Shown in pieces: positions 26,426-34,417 of a stretch of DNA of 64,000 nt; position 1 is the first letter of the stretch; the number at the start of each line of letters is the position of its first letter. Under the pieces are notes generated by a model that had not been told where the DNA came from, made no database searches, and saw only the letters and a list, made by a program, of their open reading frames with translations. A program made the translations under genes and the position numbers. Location of the stretch: positions 1 through 64,000 of the forward strand of contig JBAZSD010000024.1 in assembly GCA_041662605.1 (NCBI GenBank), read 5' to 3'. The stretch comes from Desulfomonilaceae bacterium (lineage in GTDB: Bacteria; Desulfobacterota; Desulfomonilia; Desulfomonilales; Desulfomonilaceae).

Positions 26426-26905
26426 TTAAATCGATTTAATATCAATCTTGATTGAGCGTTTCTTGCTTGATTCAGCCTTGGGTAGTTTCAGGTTCAACAC
26501 CCCATCTTTAAAAGTAGCCTCTATTTGGTCCTCTTTGACTTCACCAGACAGGGTTACGGAACGTGAGAAACTACCAAAAGACCTTTCAATTCTATGCATA
26601 TTCGCTGTCTTTTCTCCACGCTCTTCCTTCTTTTCACCCTTGACTGTAAGTATTGACCCCGTTAGGTTAACTTCAACTTCTTTCGGGTCTACCCCAGGCA
26701 ATTCTGCTTTAACAATTATGTCTTCGTCAGTCTCGTAAACATCAAATGAGGGGGTAAAACCACGAGTAAAGTGAAATGCAGGCAACCACCTCGAACTGCC
26801 ATAGGCTCGGTTGAATAGGTCGTTGCCCTTCTTTTTGAATTCGGTAAGCATATTATCAGGACCGCTCTGCCCCTCTTTCCATCTCCACGGAATTAGAGTA
26901 CGCAT
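26426..26905 (-). CDS. Hsp20 / alpha-crystallin small heat-shock protein
   Basis: 159 residues with GGAGG before ATG. Alpha-crystallin domain about 50-145: FDVYETDEDIIVKAELPGV, then VNLTGSILTVKGEKK, and DGVLNLKLPKAE near the end, the conserved G-x-L motif. Basic carboxyl tail KKRSIKIDIKSI holds an IxI-type anchor. An ATP-independent chaperone that binds unfolding proteins in the cytoplasm. Stands alone; no CIRCE element seen upstream. Confidence 0.95.
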   Translation of the reverse strand: MRTLIPWRWKEGQSGPDNMLTEFKKKGNDLFNRAYGSSRWLPAFHFTRGFTPSFDVYETDEDIIVKAELPGVDPKEVEVNLTGSILTVKGEKKEERGEKTANMHRIERSFGSFSRSVTLSGEVKEDQIEATFKDGVLNLKLPKAESSKKRSIKIDIKSI

Positions 26906-27096
26906 TTTTTAATGTCCTCCTTTTGAGATGGTCGGGTAACTTCCTCACATGTCGAACCATAAGGATATGCATTAATGGTAGAAAAAATAACACCGGCTAA
27001 GCTCATAAACTAGTCTAAACTAATCAAAATAAAAGTCACCTTCAATTGTACCAAACCAACAGGCCATTGTTTTCTTTAGATAGTTTCGCTTCAGCT

Positions 27097-27279
27097 TCAG
27101 TTGGAGGTTCTTCTGTGGTCCGTTTCTTTCCTTTCATGTATTTCCAGTTTAAGGTCCTGCTTAAATTTGGCGTTTGCTTTTAATAATAACAATTCAGCCA
27201 CCTCTTTGTCATACACAAGGAACACGGGTCCATTTGGGGGATGAATCACATAAAGTGTTTCTTTTACTGATTCTGCCAT
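27097..27279 (-). CDS. hypothetical protein, 60 residues
   Basis: Supported by GGGAGGTG shortly before ATG. The sequence MAESVKETLYVIHPPNGPVF is followed by charged helices. No family recognised and no cysteines. It lies upstream of Hsp20 in the same direction but with a 190-bp gap. Confidence 0.55.
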   Translation of the reverse strand: MAESVKETLYVIHPPNGPVFLVYDKEVAELLLLKANAKFKQDLKLEIHERKETDHRRTSN

Positions 27280-27905
27280 GGTCGTTTCACCTCCCTCAGT
27301 AATATTTAGACAAAATTTGAGAGAAAAAGTTTTTGGCTGCGCAAGATTTTTTTAGAGATTTATCCAATTTTAAACCGACGGATACATCAGCATAAAATCC
27401 CCAATATAAACGTCTTCATCTTTGCCATTAACTGTGAATCTTACAAATGGACCTATTTCTAACAATTTGGTGGGAGACCGATTGGTATAGACTTCAAAAA
27501 CTTACCAGCAGATGAAGCTACAAATGTTTCACTGCTCATCTGGATTACTCCTGCAACTAAGTTCAAACGCTTAAATGACAAAGATATGACTATTTTGTAT
27601 TATTACATACCAGAAATGAGATATAAATACTACCATTATTATAACCATGTTGTATATGGTGTATAACTACATTGGCATAATCGACTATTTCCAGCCTAGA
27701 ACGCAACCTGGATGATGATGTGATTTAGACAAGAGGCCATAGGGTAATAGTAAAATCGAGAGGTATTGACCTGGGAGGGGGAATTTGAGATTGGTGTTTT
27801 AAGCGTTAACCCAAGGACAGGATTGAGAATATTTTGGAGAAACCATTTCGGTTTGATAATTTTAATTCATGGAGTCAAAAAGCATCTGCTAGGGAGAGTT
27901 TTACT
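27280..27905. other. AT-rich gap with repeat and possible gene relics
   Basis: Holds the family 3 repeat copy at 27693. A minus-strand open stretch of about 43 codons (27370-27502) reads like protein (GPFVRFTVNGKDEDVYIGDF) but has no start; it may be a relic. No other gene seen. Confidence 0.4.
27693..27732 (+). repeat. diverged repeat family 3, copy 2
   Basis: Partner of 26177-26218 (82 percent identity over 40 bp). Some further similarity (GTAATAG, then TTGACCTGGGA against TTGGCCTGAGA) follows after a gap. Confidence 0.4.
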
Positions 27906-28445
27906 ATGCTTAATAATCTAGTTGACAAAATGGTTGAAGCCTCTGGAAAACCAAGGTCCTTAATCTACAAATCAGTCGTTATAATAGTTGGGGCCTCTCT
28001 CTTTGTCGTCATAATTCCTCTTCTTCTCTTACTAGCCAGTTGCGGAATTGAAGAATACTTGCTAACCCATCGGCTAAGAATATTGCAGGTTATCTTTGGG
28101 TTCCTGTGCCTAGCTTATGGATTCTTTCTATTAGCCTGGTCCGTTGTTTCTGAGGTTAAAACAGGAAAGGGAACTCCGGTTCCTATTGCTCCTACTCAAA
28201 AACTAATTATAGATGGTCCTTACCGAAAACGCCGGAATCCAATGCTACTTGGAGCAGTAATTTATTGTTTGGGTGTGGGGACTATTTTAGAGTCCATCAC
28301 CATTGGGTTGCTTATGTCTTTTCTAATTCTCATTCTCGGAACTTGCTACAGTAAATTTATTGAAGAAAAAGAATTGCGGAAGAGGTTTGGACAGGAATAT
28401 GAAGAATATAGAGAGAAAACACCATTTCTGATTTCTAATTTTTGA
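27906..28445 (+). CDS. isoprenylcysteine methyltransferase-like membrane protein
   Basis: 179 residues from ATG 27906, which has AGGGAGAG upstream; a TTG start 72 bp earlier has none. Four to five hydrophobic helices. The carboxyl half carries the ICMT/PEMT pattern: IIDGPYRKRRNPMLLG (GPY-xx-xRNP) and, near the end, EEKELRKRFGQEYEEYREKT (E-E-xL-xxxFG-xxYxxY). These bind S-adenosylmethionine in an integral-membrane methyltransferase fold. Substrates of bacterial members are largely unknown (lipids or isoprenoids). Confidence 0.85.
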   Translation: MLNNLVDKMVEASGKPRSLIYKSVVIIVGASLFVVIIPLLLLLASCGIEEYLLTHRLRILQVIFGFLCLAYGFFLLAWSVVSEVKTGKGTPVPIAPTQKLIIDGPYRKRRNPMLLGAVIYCLGVGTILESITIGLLMSFLILILGTCYSKFIEEKELRKRFGQEYEEYREKTPFLISNF

Positions 28446-28541
28446 TAACGAGTTAATTATAAATTTTGGCGGTAGAGACTTGAACTTATAAATCGAGTTT
28501 AATTGTGAATTACAGTTATCTTCTCGCTCTTTTTAAAAATT

Positions 28542-28721
28542 TCACGAGCTAGATTGGCTAATTCGATTTGTCTTTGAACGTCCTAGTTCCAAAGAGGCAA
28601 TTTGAGAAACCACTTTGATAGCGCATTCCTTGCAGATGCCGTGAGTGACTGCCTGTTTATCCTCTAAATTGGATTTTACATAACCGAGTTCTTTCTTACA
28701 CCAAGAGCAAACACGTTTCAT
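28542..28721 (-). CDS. small Cys-rich zinc-ribbon-like protein
   Basis: 59 residues from ATG 28721 (AAGGAG upstream). Contains CSWCKKELG and, 25 residues on, HGICKECA: two CxxC knuckles suited to bind zinc. The second half resembles the Cys tail appended to PAS proteins in this phylum (compare HGICSDC in the broken gene at 1905-2456), so this is that tail as a free-standing protein. Function unknown. Confidence 0.65.
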   Translation of the reverse strand: MKRVCSWCKKELGYVKSNLEDKQAVTHGICKECAIKVVSQIASLELGRSKTNRISQSSS

Positions 28722-28822
28722 TATGTTAATAATCTCCTTTATAGTTTTCCTCATAACTTAATACCGAAACAACGTACATCTATTTGTTTTTATATTATGA
28801 TTTGTTGTAAATGTCCAGACAA

Positions 28823-28975
28823 ACGAGTCCGCCTTGTATCATCGCATACGAGTGCGGATTCATTTTGTTCGCTTAATCTTCCGCTTAATCCGAAGGCATA
28901 AACCCACCAGCGTTTCCCCTAGCCGGTGTTTTGAACAACCTTATGTGTTCCTATATTTCCCGCCCTGTAAATCAC
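28823..28975 (+). ncRNA. structured repeat family 1, copy 2
   Basis: Stem 1 from TCCGC at 28828 to GCGGA ending 28858, with inner CTTGTAT pairing fully to ATACGAG. Stem 2: GAAGGCATAA (28892-28901) with TTATGTGTTC (28941-28950), and an inner CACC/GGTG hairpin. No gene starts directly after it, which speaks against a simple gene leader. Confidence 0.55.
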
Positions 28976-28985
28976 ATGATTTCCT

Positions 28986-29323
28986 AATCAATATCTCACC
29001 AATTTCTAGTTTGACCTGTGATTAGCTCGAAAGTAGAGTGAGCGAACAATCCCTCACTCACAACAAACCCACCGTCCTTTGCTCCCTTTCGGTGGGTTTG
29101 GTTTATCTCCGCCATCATTTGCCATCGAGCGGATTGTGAGGCATTGTTTTTTCTTAGACATTTCCGTTTCAACGAGTTGTTTTGGTATTCTGGAAGGTAT
29201 ATCAAACTCCAATTTATGCCTGATCATGTTTGAATGGTGCCTTTCCTTACCCAAAATTAAAGTTGACACAATGGGCGGGGAATCGCCATAATCAAGGTTC
29301 CTTGGTAAAGGAATGGTAAGCAT
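28986..29323. other. gap between structured repeat copies
   Basis: Contains a strong terminator-like hairpin at 29065-29099 and otherwise nothing supported; several short open frames on both strands lack ribosome sites. Confidence 0.4.
29065..29104 (+). terminator. terminator-like hairpin
   Basis: AAACCCACCG (29065-29074) pairs with CGGTGGGTTT (29090-29099), followed by GGTTTA. Could end the transcript of structured repeat copy 2; the T run is weak. Confidence 0.5.
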
Positions 29324-29477
29324 TAGAGTCCGCCTTGTATCATCTCATGGGAGTGCGGATTCACTTTGTAAGGTTATTGGGAAGGCATACCACCGGCTTG
29401 CCCGCTACCTAAGCCAGTGTTCTGATAAACCTGTGCCTTTATTTATTCCTTTGTTTTTCTGCCCCTTTTGCCTGTGG
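29324..29477 (+). ncRNA. structured repeat family 1, copy 3
   Basis: Stem 1 TCCGC (29329) to GCGGA (29355-29359). Stem 2 AAGGCATA (from 29382) with TGTGCCTT (29432-29439), inner GGCTT/AAGCC. The pyrimidine-rich tail matches copy 1 for about 33 nt (both contain TTTAT, then TTGTTT, then CCC and TTTT). It ends about 20 nt before the STAS gene start. Confidence 0.55.
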
Positions 29478-29494
29478 GTTGCCAGTTTTGAAAA

Positions 29495-29824
29495 ATGAAT
29501 GTCGAACATATAGATGGAGTAACAATTATAAGCACGGAAGACAGATTGGATAGCCTTGATGGTCCAAAACTGAAGGATGTAATAAAGGGGTTGGCTCAAA
29601 AACCGGGCCTCAAGGTGGTCATAGACATGGGAAATACCTTATTTCTTGACAGTTCCGGTTGCGGTGGGCTTGTGTCATCCCTAAATACTCTACTTAATAA
29701 TAATGGAGAAATGAAAATTGCCCGACCTACCCCCAGAGTTATAGAGATTTTACAGCTAACCCGGCTTCATAGAGTGTTCCAAATTTACGATTCCATTGAA
29801 AGTGCCATAAAGTCATTCCATTGA
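29495..29824 (+). CDS. STAS-domain anti-sigma-factor antagonist-like protein
   Basis: 109 residues. MNVEHIDGVTIISTEDRLDS then VVIDMGNTLFLDSSGCGGLV, with the conserved Ser of the DSSG motif that a partner-switching kinase phosphorylates. Single-domain SpoIIAA/RsbV-like proteins sequester an anti-sigma factor or other kinase. No partner kinase or phosphatase is adjacent. The ATG lacks a ribosome site and is preceded by structured repeat copy 3, which suggests control at the RNA level. Confidence 0.88.
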   Translation: MNVEHIDGVTIISTEDRLDSLDGPKLKDVIKGLAQKPGLKVVIDMGNTLFLDSSGCGGLVSSLNTLLNNNGEMKIARPTPRVIEILQLTRLHRVFQIYDSIESAIKSFH

Positions 29825-29865
29825 CCAACATAGATGGCCTTCGGTAACACTCAGAGCCATATGAG

Positions 29866-29985
29866 CCAAGGGATTAGTACAAAATAAAAGCCCTGACGGG
29901 GGGATGCCAAGGCTCACAGGTAAATCTCTAAAACAGAATTTACCCCAAACTATTTCTACCAATATGAATGGAAACCGAAATATCG
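29866..29985 (-). ncRNA. sibling small-RNA-like element (family 2), copy 1
   Basis: About 80 percent identical without gaps to 31077-31196. On the minus strand it ends in a terminator: AGCCTTG, loop GCATCCCCCCGT, CAGGGCT, then TTTTATTTTG (hairpin 29889-29914). No promoter like that of the second copy; it lies 38 bp past the stop of the minus gene at 30023-30304 and may serve as its 3' end. Confidence 0.5.
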
Positions 29986-30022
29986 AAAAACAGTTTCATT
30001 TCTCTAATTTACTGCCGTCTAT

Positions 30023-30304
30023 TTAAGGTTGTACTATCATTTTCTTTTTTAAAGTAGCCGTCATTTTCATTGCTCTAAAAGCGGGACGGTTTCCATAGAT
30101 ATCTTTATTAGCTCTTAACTTTGCCACCTGAGTAGCGGCTTCCCCTTCAGTAGCATGTGTAGACACTACTTCCAATGGTTTTCCTCTACCAGCATCTAAT
30201 GAATCAACAGAAACTACCCCCCAAGATAAATTAGGGTCTATATTGACTTCAGTTATTTTGGTTAACTTTTTTGCTCTTTTCAAATATTTTTTTGCTAAAC
30301 TCAT
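30023..30304 (-). CDS. hypothetical protein, 93 residues
   Basis: Lysine-rich soluble protein (MSLAKKYLKRAKKLTKITEV, later THATEGEAATQVAKLRANK). Not recognised. No strong ribosome site. The family 2 element follows its stop on the same strand. Confidence 0.45.
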   Translation of the reverse strand: MSLAKKYLKRAKKLTKITEVNIDPNLSWGVVSVDSLDAGRGKPLEVVSTHATEGEAATQVAKLRANKDIYGNRPAFRAMKMTATLKKKMIVQP

Positions 30305-30690
30305 TTTAAAAACCCCGTTTTCTTAGCTACTCCTACACGACAAGCGGTTTTTTCCTGGATACGCATTTTGGCTCCAATGGCAAACCTCTAGCTTTTAACC
30401 AGATATTAAAAGACATATATACTATATCTATTTCTGGAGAAAAAGTGATTATTTTTTTCACCAGAAACGATAGTGGAAAATGTTGATGAGAGGGATGGTT
30501 AACTTTTTGAAAAGATAGTGGAAAGCTGAGGTCGTACACTTTATTGGCTCCTATGACACTAAGTTTGTCTAAGATGAAAGATTTTGATTTCCGAAATGTG
30601 ATGTTTCTAAAATGTCTTGTATTTGCTGTTGATGGTGTTTAAACTTATTTAAATATTATTCTTTGTTATTAACTACTTGGGATGGTGTCT
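30305..30690. other. gap upstream of HU/IHF-like gene
   Basis: AT-rich; no gene supported. It contains the divergent leaders of the genes at 30304 and 30691. Confidence 0.4.
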
Positions 30691-30978
30691 ATGGCGTTGA
30701 CCAAAATGGATATTGCAACAAAGATAGCGGATGATTGTGGTTTCTCGAAAGGAGAGGCCCTTCAGATTGTGGACAAACTCCTTGATATGATAAAAAATTC
30801 CTTGATACAGGGGGAAGATGTCATGATTTCGGGATTTGGCAAATGGGCTGTTAAGGCAAAGAAACCTCGTAAAGGCCGTAATCCTTTTACAGGAGCGACG
30901 TTAATCCTAGATGCTCGTACTGTCATTACATGGAAATACTCACCGGTTCTTAAAAAATCTGTAAATATACCCTCCTAG
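30691..30978 (+). CDS. HU/IHF-family DNA-bending protein (IHF-alpha-like)
   Basis: 95 residues from ATG 30691 (a start 9 bp earlier is also in frame). Typical features: MALTKMDIATKIADDCGFSK, the dimer core, VMISGFGKWAVKAKKPRKG and the DNA-wrapping arm GRNPFTGATLIL with the conserved Asn-Pro that intercalates in the minor groove. Binds DNA as a dimer and bends it. Lies alone in the repeat-rich stretch, so may be an accessory paralogue rather than the housekeeping copy. Confidence 0.93.
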   Translation: MALTKMDIATKIADDCGFSKGEALQIVDKLLDMIKNSLIQGEDVMISGFGKWAVKAKKPRKGRNPFTGATLILDARTVITWKYSPVLKKSVNIPS

Positions 30979-31076
30979 TTCATCTGTTTACATGTCAGAC
31001 TCTAACTGGCGGAAAAGCATTTTATCCACAGCATTTCAGGACTATAGACAGTTAAGAGACTTGGATTGATTTATAC

Positions 31077-31196
31077 CCCAAGAGATTAGTACAAAATAAA
31101 AGCCTTGACGGGGGGATGCCAAGGCTCAGAGGCAAATCTCCATGAGAGAATTCACCCCAAACTGTTATCTAAGCATATTAATGGCGAAGTTAAATA
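31077..31196 (-). ncRNA. sibling small-RNA-like element (family 2), copy 2, with own promoter
   Basis: Minus strand: promoter hexamers (next entry), an RNA of roughly 90 nt from about 31184 to 31093, ending in AGCCTTG, loop GCATCCCCCCGT, CAAGGCT (31101-31126) then TTTTATTTTG. The terminator stem is perfect here. The C-rich loop could pair with Shine-Dalgarno sequences. It lies between plus-strand genes, so it is not a 3' end of a minus gene. Confidence 0.6.
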
Positions 31197-31219
31197 CCAG
31201 GGACAAATAAAAGTGTCAA
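31191..31219 (-). promoter_or_regulatory. sigma-70-like promoter of the small RNA
   Basis: Minus strand TTGACA (31214-31219), 17-nt spacer, TATTTA (31191-31196). The -35 box is perfect; the -10 box matches 4 of 6. Confidence 0.5.
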
Positions 31220-31242
31220 GTCATATTTGTAGGAGCTAGCAA

Positions 31243-31518
31243 ATGATAATCATCTGCATACGTACCTCCCCCTCAATTCCAGACACTGCATTGGAATATG
31301 AAGTCGATGTAGGTTTAGCATGGAAGCTTTTAGAAAACTGGAAAGTTGAAGCGATAGTTTGCAGATGGCAGCCTGGAAAGTGGTTCAGCTACGCCTGTGT
31401 CGACAAGAGTGTTCCTGCCTGGAGAACCCCAACAGCATCAAATAATTATGGCACAAATCCTGGCAGGAGTATTGACGCGATCATGGGCGTTCGAGTTGAC
31501 CTAACTTCAAATTTTTAG
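31243..31518 (+). pseudogene. carboxyl fragment of an outer-membrane protein
   Basis: 91 codons with GGAG 8 nt before ATG. The first 15 residues look arbitrary; from EVDVGLAWKLLENWKVEAIV on, the alternating barrel pattern and the closing GVRVDLTSNF with terminal Phe look like the end of a porin-like barrel protein. No signal peptide or barrel body. A relic is more likely than a working gene. Confidence 0.5.
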
Positions 31519-31718
31519 TGTGTGGCCTGAGTTGGCGCCAGATCAGACTTTTCCGATAAGGATATCCGTGATCACTGATGTTGCTATATTCAATATATTC
31601 CTGAACATTGGAGAGCCCTCCTACGATCTGATCAAAAGCGATGTCCCAGTATCGTCATAATTATATACAAGCGCTATAGATACAAGAAAATGTCTGATGG
31701 CGATTCCCAGGAGGGGGA

Positions 31719-32621
31719 TCAGTAATACAGGCCAATCTGGAAGAAAGGACCCTGCCATTGGGCATGCGTTGATACGTAATCATTGAATTCAGCGTCCAGC
31801 GTGACGGATTTGAAACCGGCTTCTATTCCTAAAGAGAATGTGGAGAGCCCGAAGGCGCTGGCGTCCCAAACAGCAGGTCTCGCCCCGGCCGCCACTTCCC
31901 ATTCGAACATTCTGGATTCATGCTCTATGCCCCAGATCTTGTTCCAGTACGGAAAAGCGAATAAGATCTTGCCCTGGACCGTTAATGGCACTTCCCTGAA
32001 GCGGGCCGGTATGGCGAATATATGAAGACCGAGACTTGCAGGACCGCTAGTAGTGTGAAAATAGTCTCTCTCATTATCGTCGACATTTACTCTTCCCCTG
32101 TTTACAAGAAAAGACACCCCGCTGAAATTATATTCGAAGTCAATGCCGGCACGCAGAAATGGATATCGAATTACGTCGAGGCTAAGCCCCGCCCTCGAAG
32201 AGCTTAAGTCAAGCTCTGAAATCCTAGTAAGACCGTTATCATTTGGATTAAAAAAGGCCCCTCGAAAAATCAGGTCTTCGTCAACAGTCAGTCTCAGGCC
32301 CAAGCGATCCACCTGCAGTTGGAACATAAAGGAGTTGAATGGCTCAGGCTGCGGATCAAAATTGTGCAGGTCCGAAGATAAGAGGTCGAACTCCTTAAGC
32401 TGGCCGCCGCTAGGGCGCTTCAGATATCCTGAAACCAACCTCGGGGCGAAATATCGATATCTCATCGTTGCACGATAGTCCGACCAGTCCCACCAGGTCC
32501 CTGATGAGAACCACGAAGAAAGATCCTGACTATGAGATGGAGTGGCTGAAAGGGTGAGACAAAGGACCACAAAGAGCGCCAACGGAAGAACAATGCTTAC
32601 CATATTTAATTTCGGCTTCAT
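31719..32621 (-). CDS. exported outer-membrane barrel-like protein
   Basis: 300 residues from ATG 32621 (GGGGGAG upstream). Signal peptide of about 32 residues (hydrophobic core VSIVLPLALFVVLCLTL, cleavage after HS-Q region). The mature part is rich in amphipathic strands with aromatic belts (MRYRYFAPRL, FEYNFSG) and ends FFQIGLYY with a terminal aromatic residue, as in outer-membrane barrels. No family named. Monocistronic, close to a decayed TnpB. Confidence 0.65.
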   Translation of the reverse strand: MKPKLNMVSIVLPLALFVVLCLTLSATPSHSQDLSSWFSSGTWWDWSDYRATMRYRYFAPRLVSGYLKRPSGGQLKEFDLLSSDLHNFDPQPEPFNSFMFQLQVDRLGLRLTVDEDLIFRGAFFNPNDNGLTRISELDLSSSRAGLSLDVIRYPFLRAGIDFEYNFSGVSFLVNRGRVNVDDNERDYFHTTSGPASLGLHIFAIPARFREVPLTVQGKILFAFPYWNKIWGIEHESRMFEWEVAAGARPAVWDASAFGLSTFSLGIEAGFKSVTLDAEFNDYVSTHAQWQGPFFQIGLYY

Positions 32622-32654
32622 TGACACTCCCCCAGGACTTGCGTCCAGGGATTC

Positions 32655-33221
32655 TTAGGCAACCGCGCCTAACGGTCCGGTTATCGCCTGAAGGACCTGC
32701 CCGGCCCTTAAAATATTCTTGGCTGCTAGAATATCTCTGTCCATTACAAGACCGTAATCATGGACATACTGACGTGCCGTCTCTGTGATGAAATCTTTCC
32801 GCTGATTAGTGATCTTCTCGTGGCATTTAGCGACTGCAAGTTGTGCTTTCTTCCTATTTGAGACGGAGCGCTTAACCGTTACGGTCTTTATGTTACCCTC
32901 GATAGGTCGGGATAGTTGTAATTTCAATCTCCCAATTTTTTTGATGACAACGTTACGGCCATCTAGAGACCACCATTGTGTGTCGGGAAAGGTAAAAGAG
33001 TCGTAGCGATCACTACCTTTGTATTGTGGAAACTCAGCCTTTAAAACAACTAACTCGCTTGACTGTTTGACCCAATCTACACGCTTGCCACATCTCTCCC
33101 AAGCGTCTCTACGTTGCTCTATGCAAGCGTTATATAGATCCCTACAGAGCGACAACCAATCGTTTAGTCTTTTTTCCGTTGATGGGCTGAGTTCCGCTCT
33201 ATATTGAAAGGTCTTACGCAT
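32655..33221 (-). pseudogene. internally deleted IS200/IS605-type TnpB (OrfB)
   Basis: 188 codons against the usual 370-400. The start (MRKTFQYRAELSPSTEKRLN, CRDLYNACIEQRRDAW) and end (MDRDILAAKNILRAGQ, with the last RuvC Asp) are typical of TnpB. The middle is missing in at least two blocks: the first RuvC Asp region, the Glu region and the zinc finger CxxC pairs. The frame is nevertheless open. It cannot be an RNA-guided nuclease. No TnpA and no clear element ends seen. Confidence 0.75.
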
Positions 33222-33579
33222 GGGACATCCAGTTGATTCTCAAACATCTTTGCTTTTAACACCAGTGGGGGTCGCCACCGCTTGACACAAAATATGAGTT
33301 GATCCACAGGCTATGAGCCGACACTATATAGTAAATTTGCTAAAAGAGTCAAGGAATTAGTCTGGATGCGGACCAACCAGCCAATACCCTCCGAATTCTT
33401 TGGGGCTGCGTCTGCCATACCGAAAATCAATTCATCAAAGGAGTATTTTATAATGTTTCAGCCCAATCTGGACGAAAACTGAGAGAAAAAATTGTTAGTT
33501 GCCCGACGGGAGTCATAATATGAACCCCGGAACATGGACGAGGGATATGCATGAGCGTCCAACTGACAACGATCGAAGG

Positions 33580-33696
33580 CAAACAGCGCAGGACCAGAGT
33601 CAAAACCAAAACTATTACATGCAACTGGACGGCTCTCTGACAGAGGGTGGATTCCTCGACCCCGTTTGTATTAGTGATAGACGCGGCTCCAAATAA
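33580..33696 (+). pseudogene. outer-membrane protein relic
   Basis: Reads MQLDGSLTEGGFLD, matching IQLDGSLTQGGFIE in the intact barrel gene at 24809 (DNA there also shows CAACTGGACGGCTCTCTGAC in common). The frame stops soon after and nothing upstream is conserved. A leftover of a paralogue. Confidence 0.5.
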
Positions 33697-33697
33697 C

Positions 33698-34417
33698 TTA
33701 AAGGTTCCTGATTTTCTCCAGATCAAGCGAAGGCCAGATTTTAGCCCCCTTTTCTTTCATTTCCTCCAGGGCCGCCTTTGAAGTGTTGTCAGCTACTCCA
33801 CGGCATAAATCATCGACAACATAAACGTTATACCCCTGCTTCAGCCCATCGAGCGCCGTGGCCTTCACGCAATAATCAGTAGCGATTCCGTAGACGATCA
33901 GCGTCTTGACGCTGGAAGCCTTCAGCGCCTTATCCAGTTCTGTGCCGGCGCCACCGTCGTCCATGAACCCGGAGTACGAGTCAAACTTCGCGTCAGCGCC
34001 TTTCTGGATGACTTTAGTGATGATGTCGGGTTTCACAAGGATTTCAGCCGCTGTGGTTCCCTGCACGCAATGGACCGGCCAAAGAACCTGAGTGCGGCCG
34101 TCATTCAGCTTGATTGTCTCAAATGGTTTCTTACCTTCATGATTCGATGCGAAAGACATGTGATTCGCCGGATGCCAGTCCTGGCTGGCGAAAATCGGCA
34201 GCCCCGCCTGCTTCAACTGCTCAGTGGCTCTGGAGACTTTTTCCAGATAGGGCATATCAGTATTTGGCACGGCAAGCGAACCCTTATGAGCCGTTGTGAA
34301 ATCGCCCTGAATATCCAACACGAGTACGGCCACACCACCTTTGGTCTCCGCTAGAGCGAGGGCCAGAGACAGGCTCAAGATCGTTAGAGAAGAGATCAGC
34401 ACAAACAGGTTGTTCAT
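33698..34417 (-). CDS. nicotinamidase (PncA family) with signal peptide
   Basis: 239 residues, GGGAGGG before ATG. Residues 1-23 form a signal peptide (SLTILSLSLALALA). Catalytic triad candidates: Asp35 (VLDIQGDF), Lys139 (IQKGAD), Cys183 (ATDYCV). Metal site DWHPANH at 80-86, and the family segment LWPVHCVQGT. It should hydrolyse nicotinamide to nicotinate and ammonia. PncA is normally cytoplasmic; export to the periplasm here suggests scavenging of external nicotinamide, but lipoprotein or uncleaved-anchor forms are not excluded. Confidence 0.88.
   Translation of the reverse strand: MNNLFVLISSLTILSLSLALALAETKGGVAVLVLDIQGDFTTAHKGSLAVPNTDMPYLEKVSRATEQLKQAGLPIFASQDWHPANHMSFASNHEGKKPFETIKLNDGRTQVLWPVHCVQGTTAAEILVKPDIITKVIQKGADAKFDSYSGFMDDGGAGTELDKALKASSVKTLIVYGIATDYCVKATALDGLKQGYNVYVVDDLCRGVADNTSKAALEEMKEKGAKIWPSLDLEKIRNL

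Noticed and set aside
27370..27502. Minus-strand protein-like stretch of about 43 codons
   Set aside because: No start codon and a stop immediately upstream; at most a gene relic, so only mentioned in the gap entry.
29054..29323. Minus-strand frame of 89 codons between structured repeat copies
   Set aside because: Overlaps the terminator hairpin, lacks a ribosome site and has no family resemblance.
31022..31030. TTATCCACA, a perfect DnaA box
   Set aside because: A single box with no cluster, no AT-rich unwinding block and no origin genes nearby.
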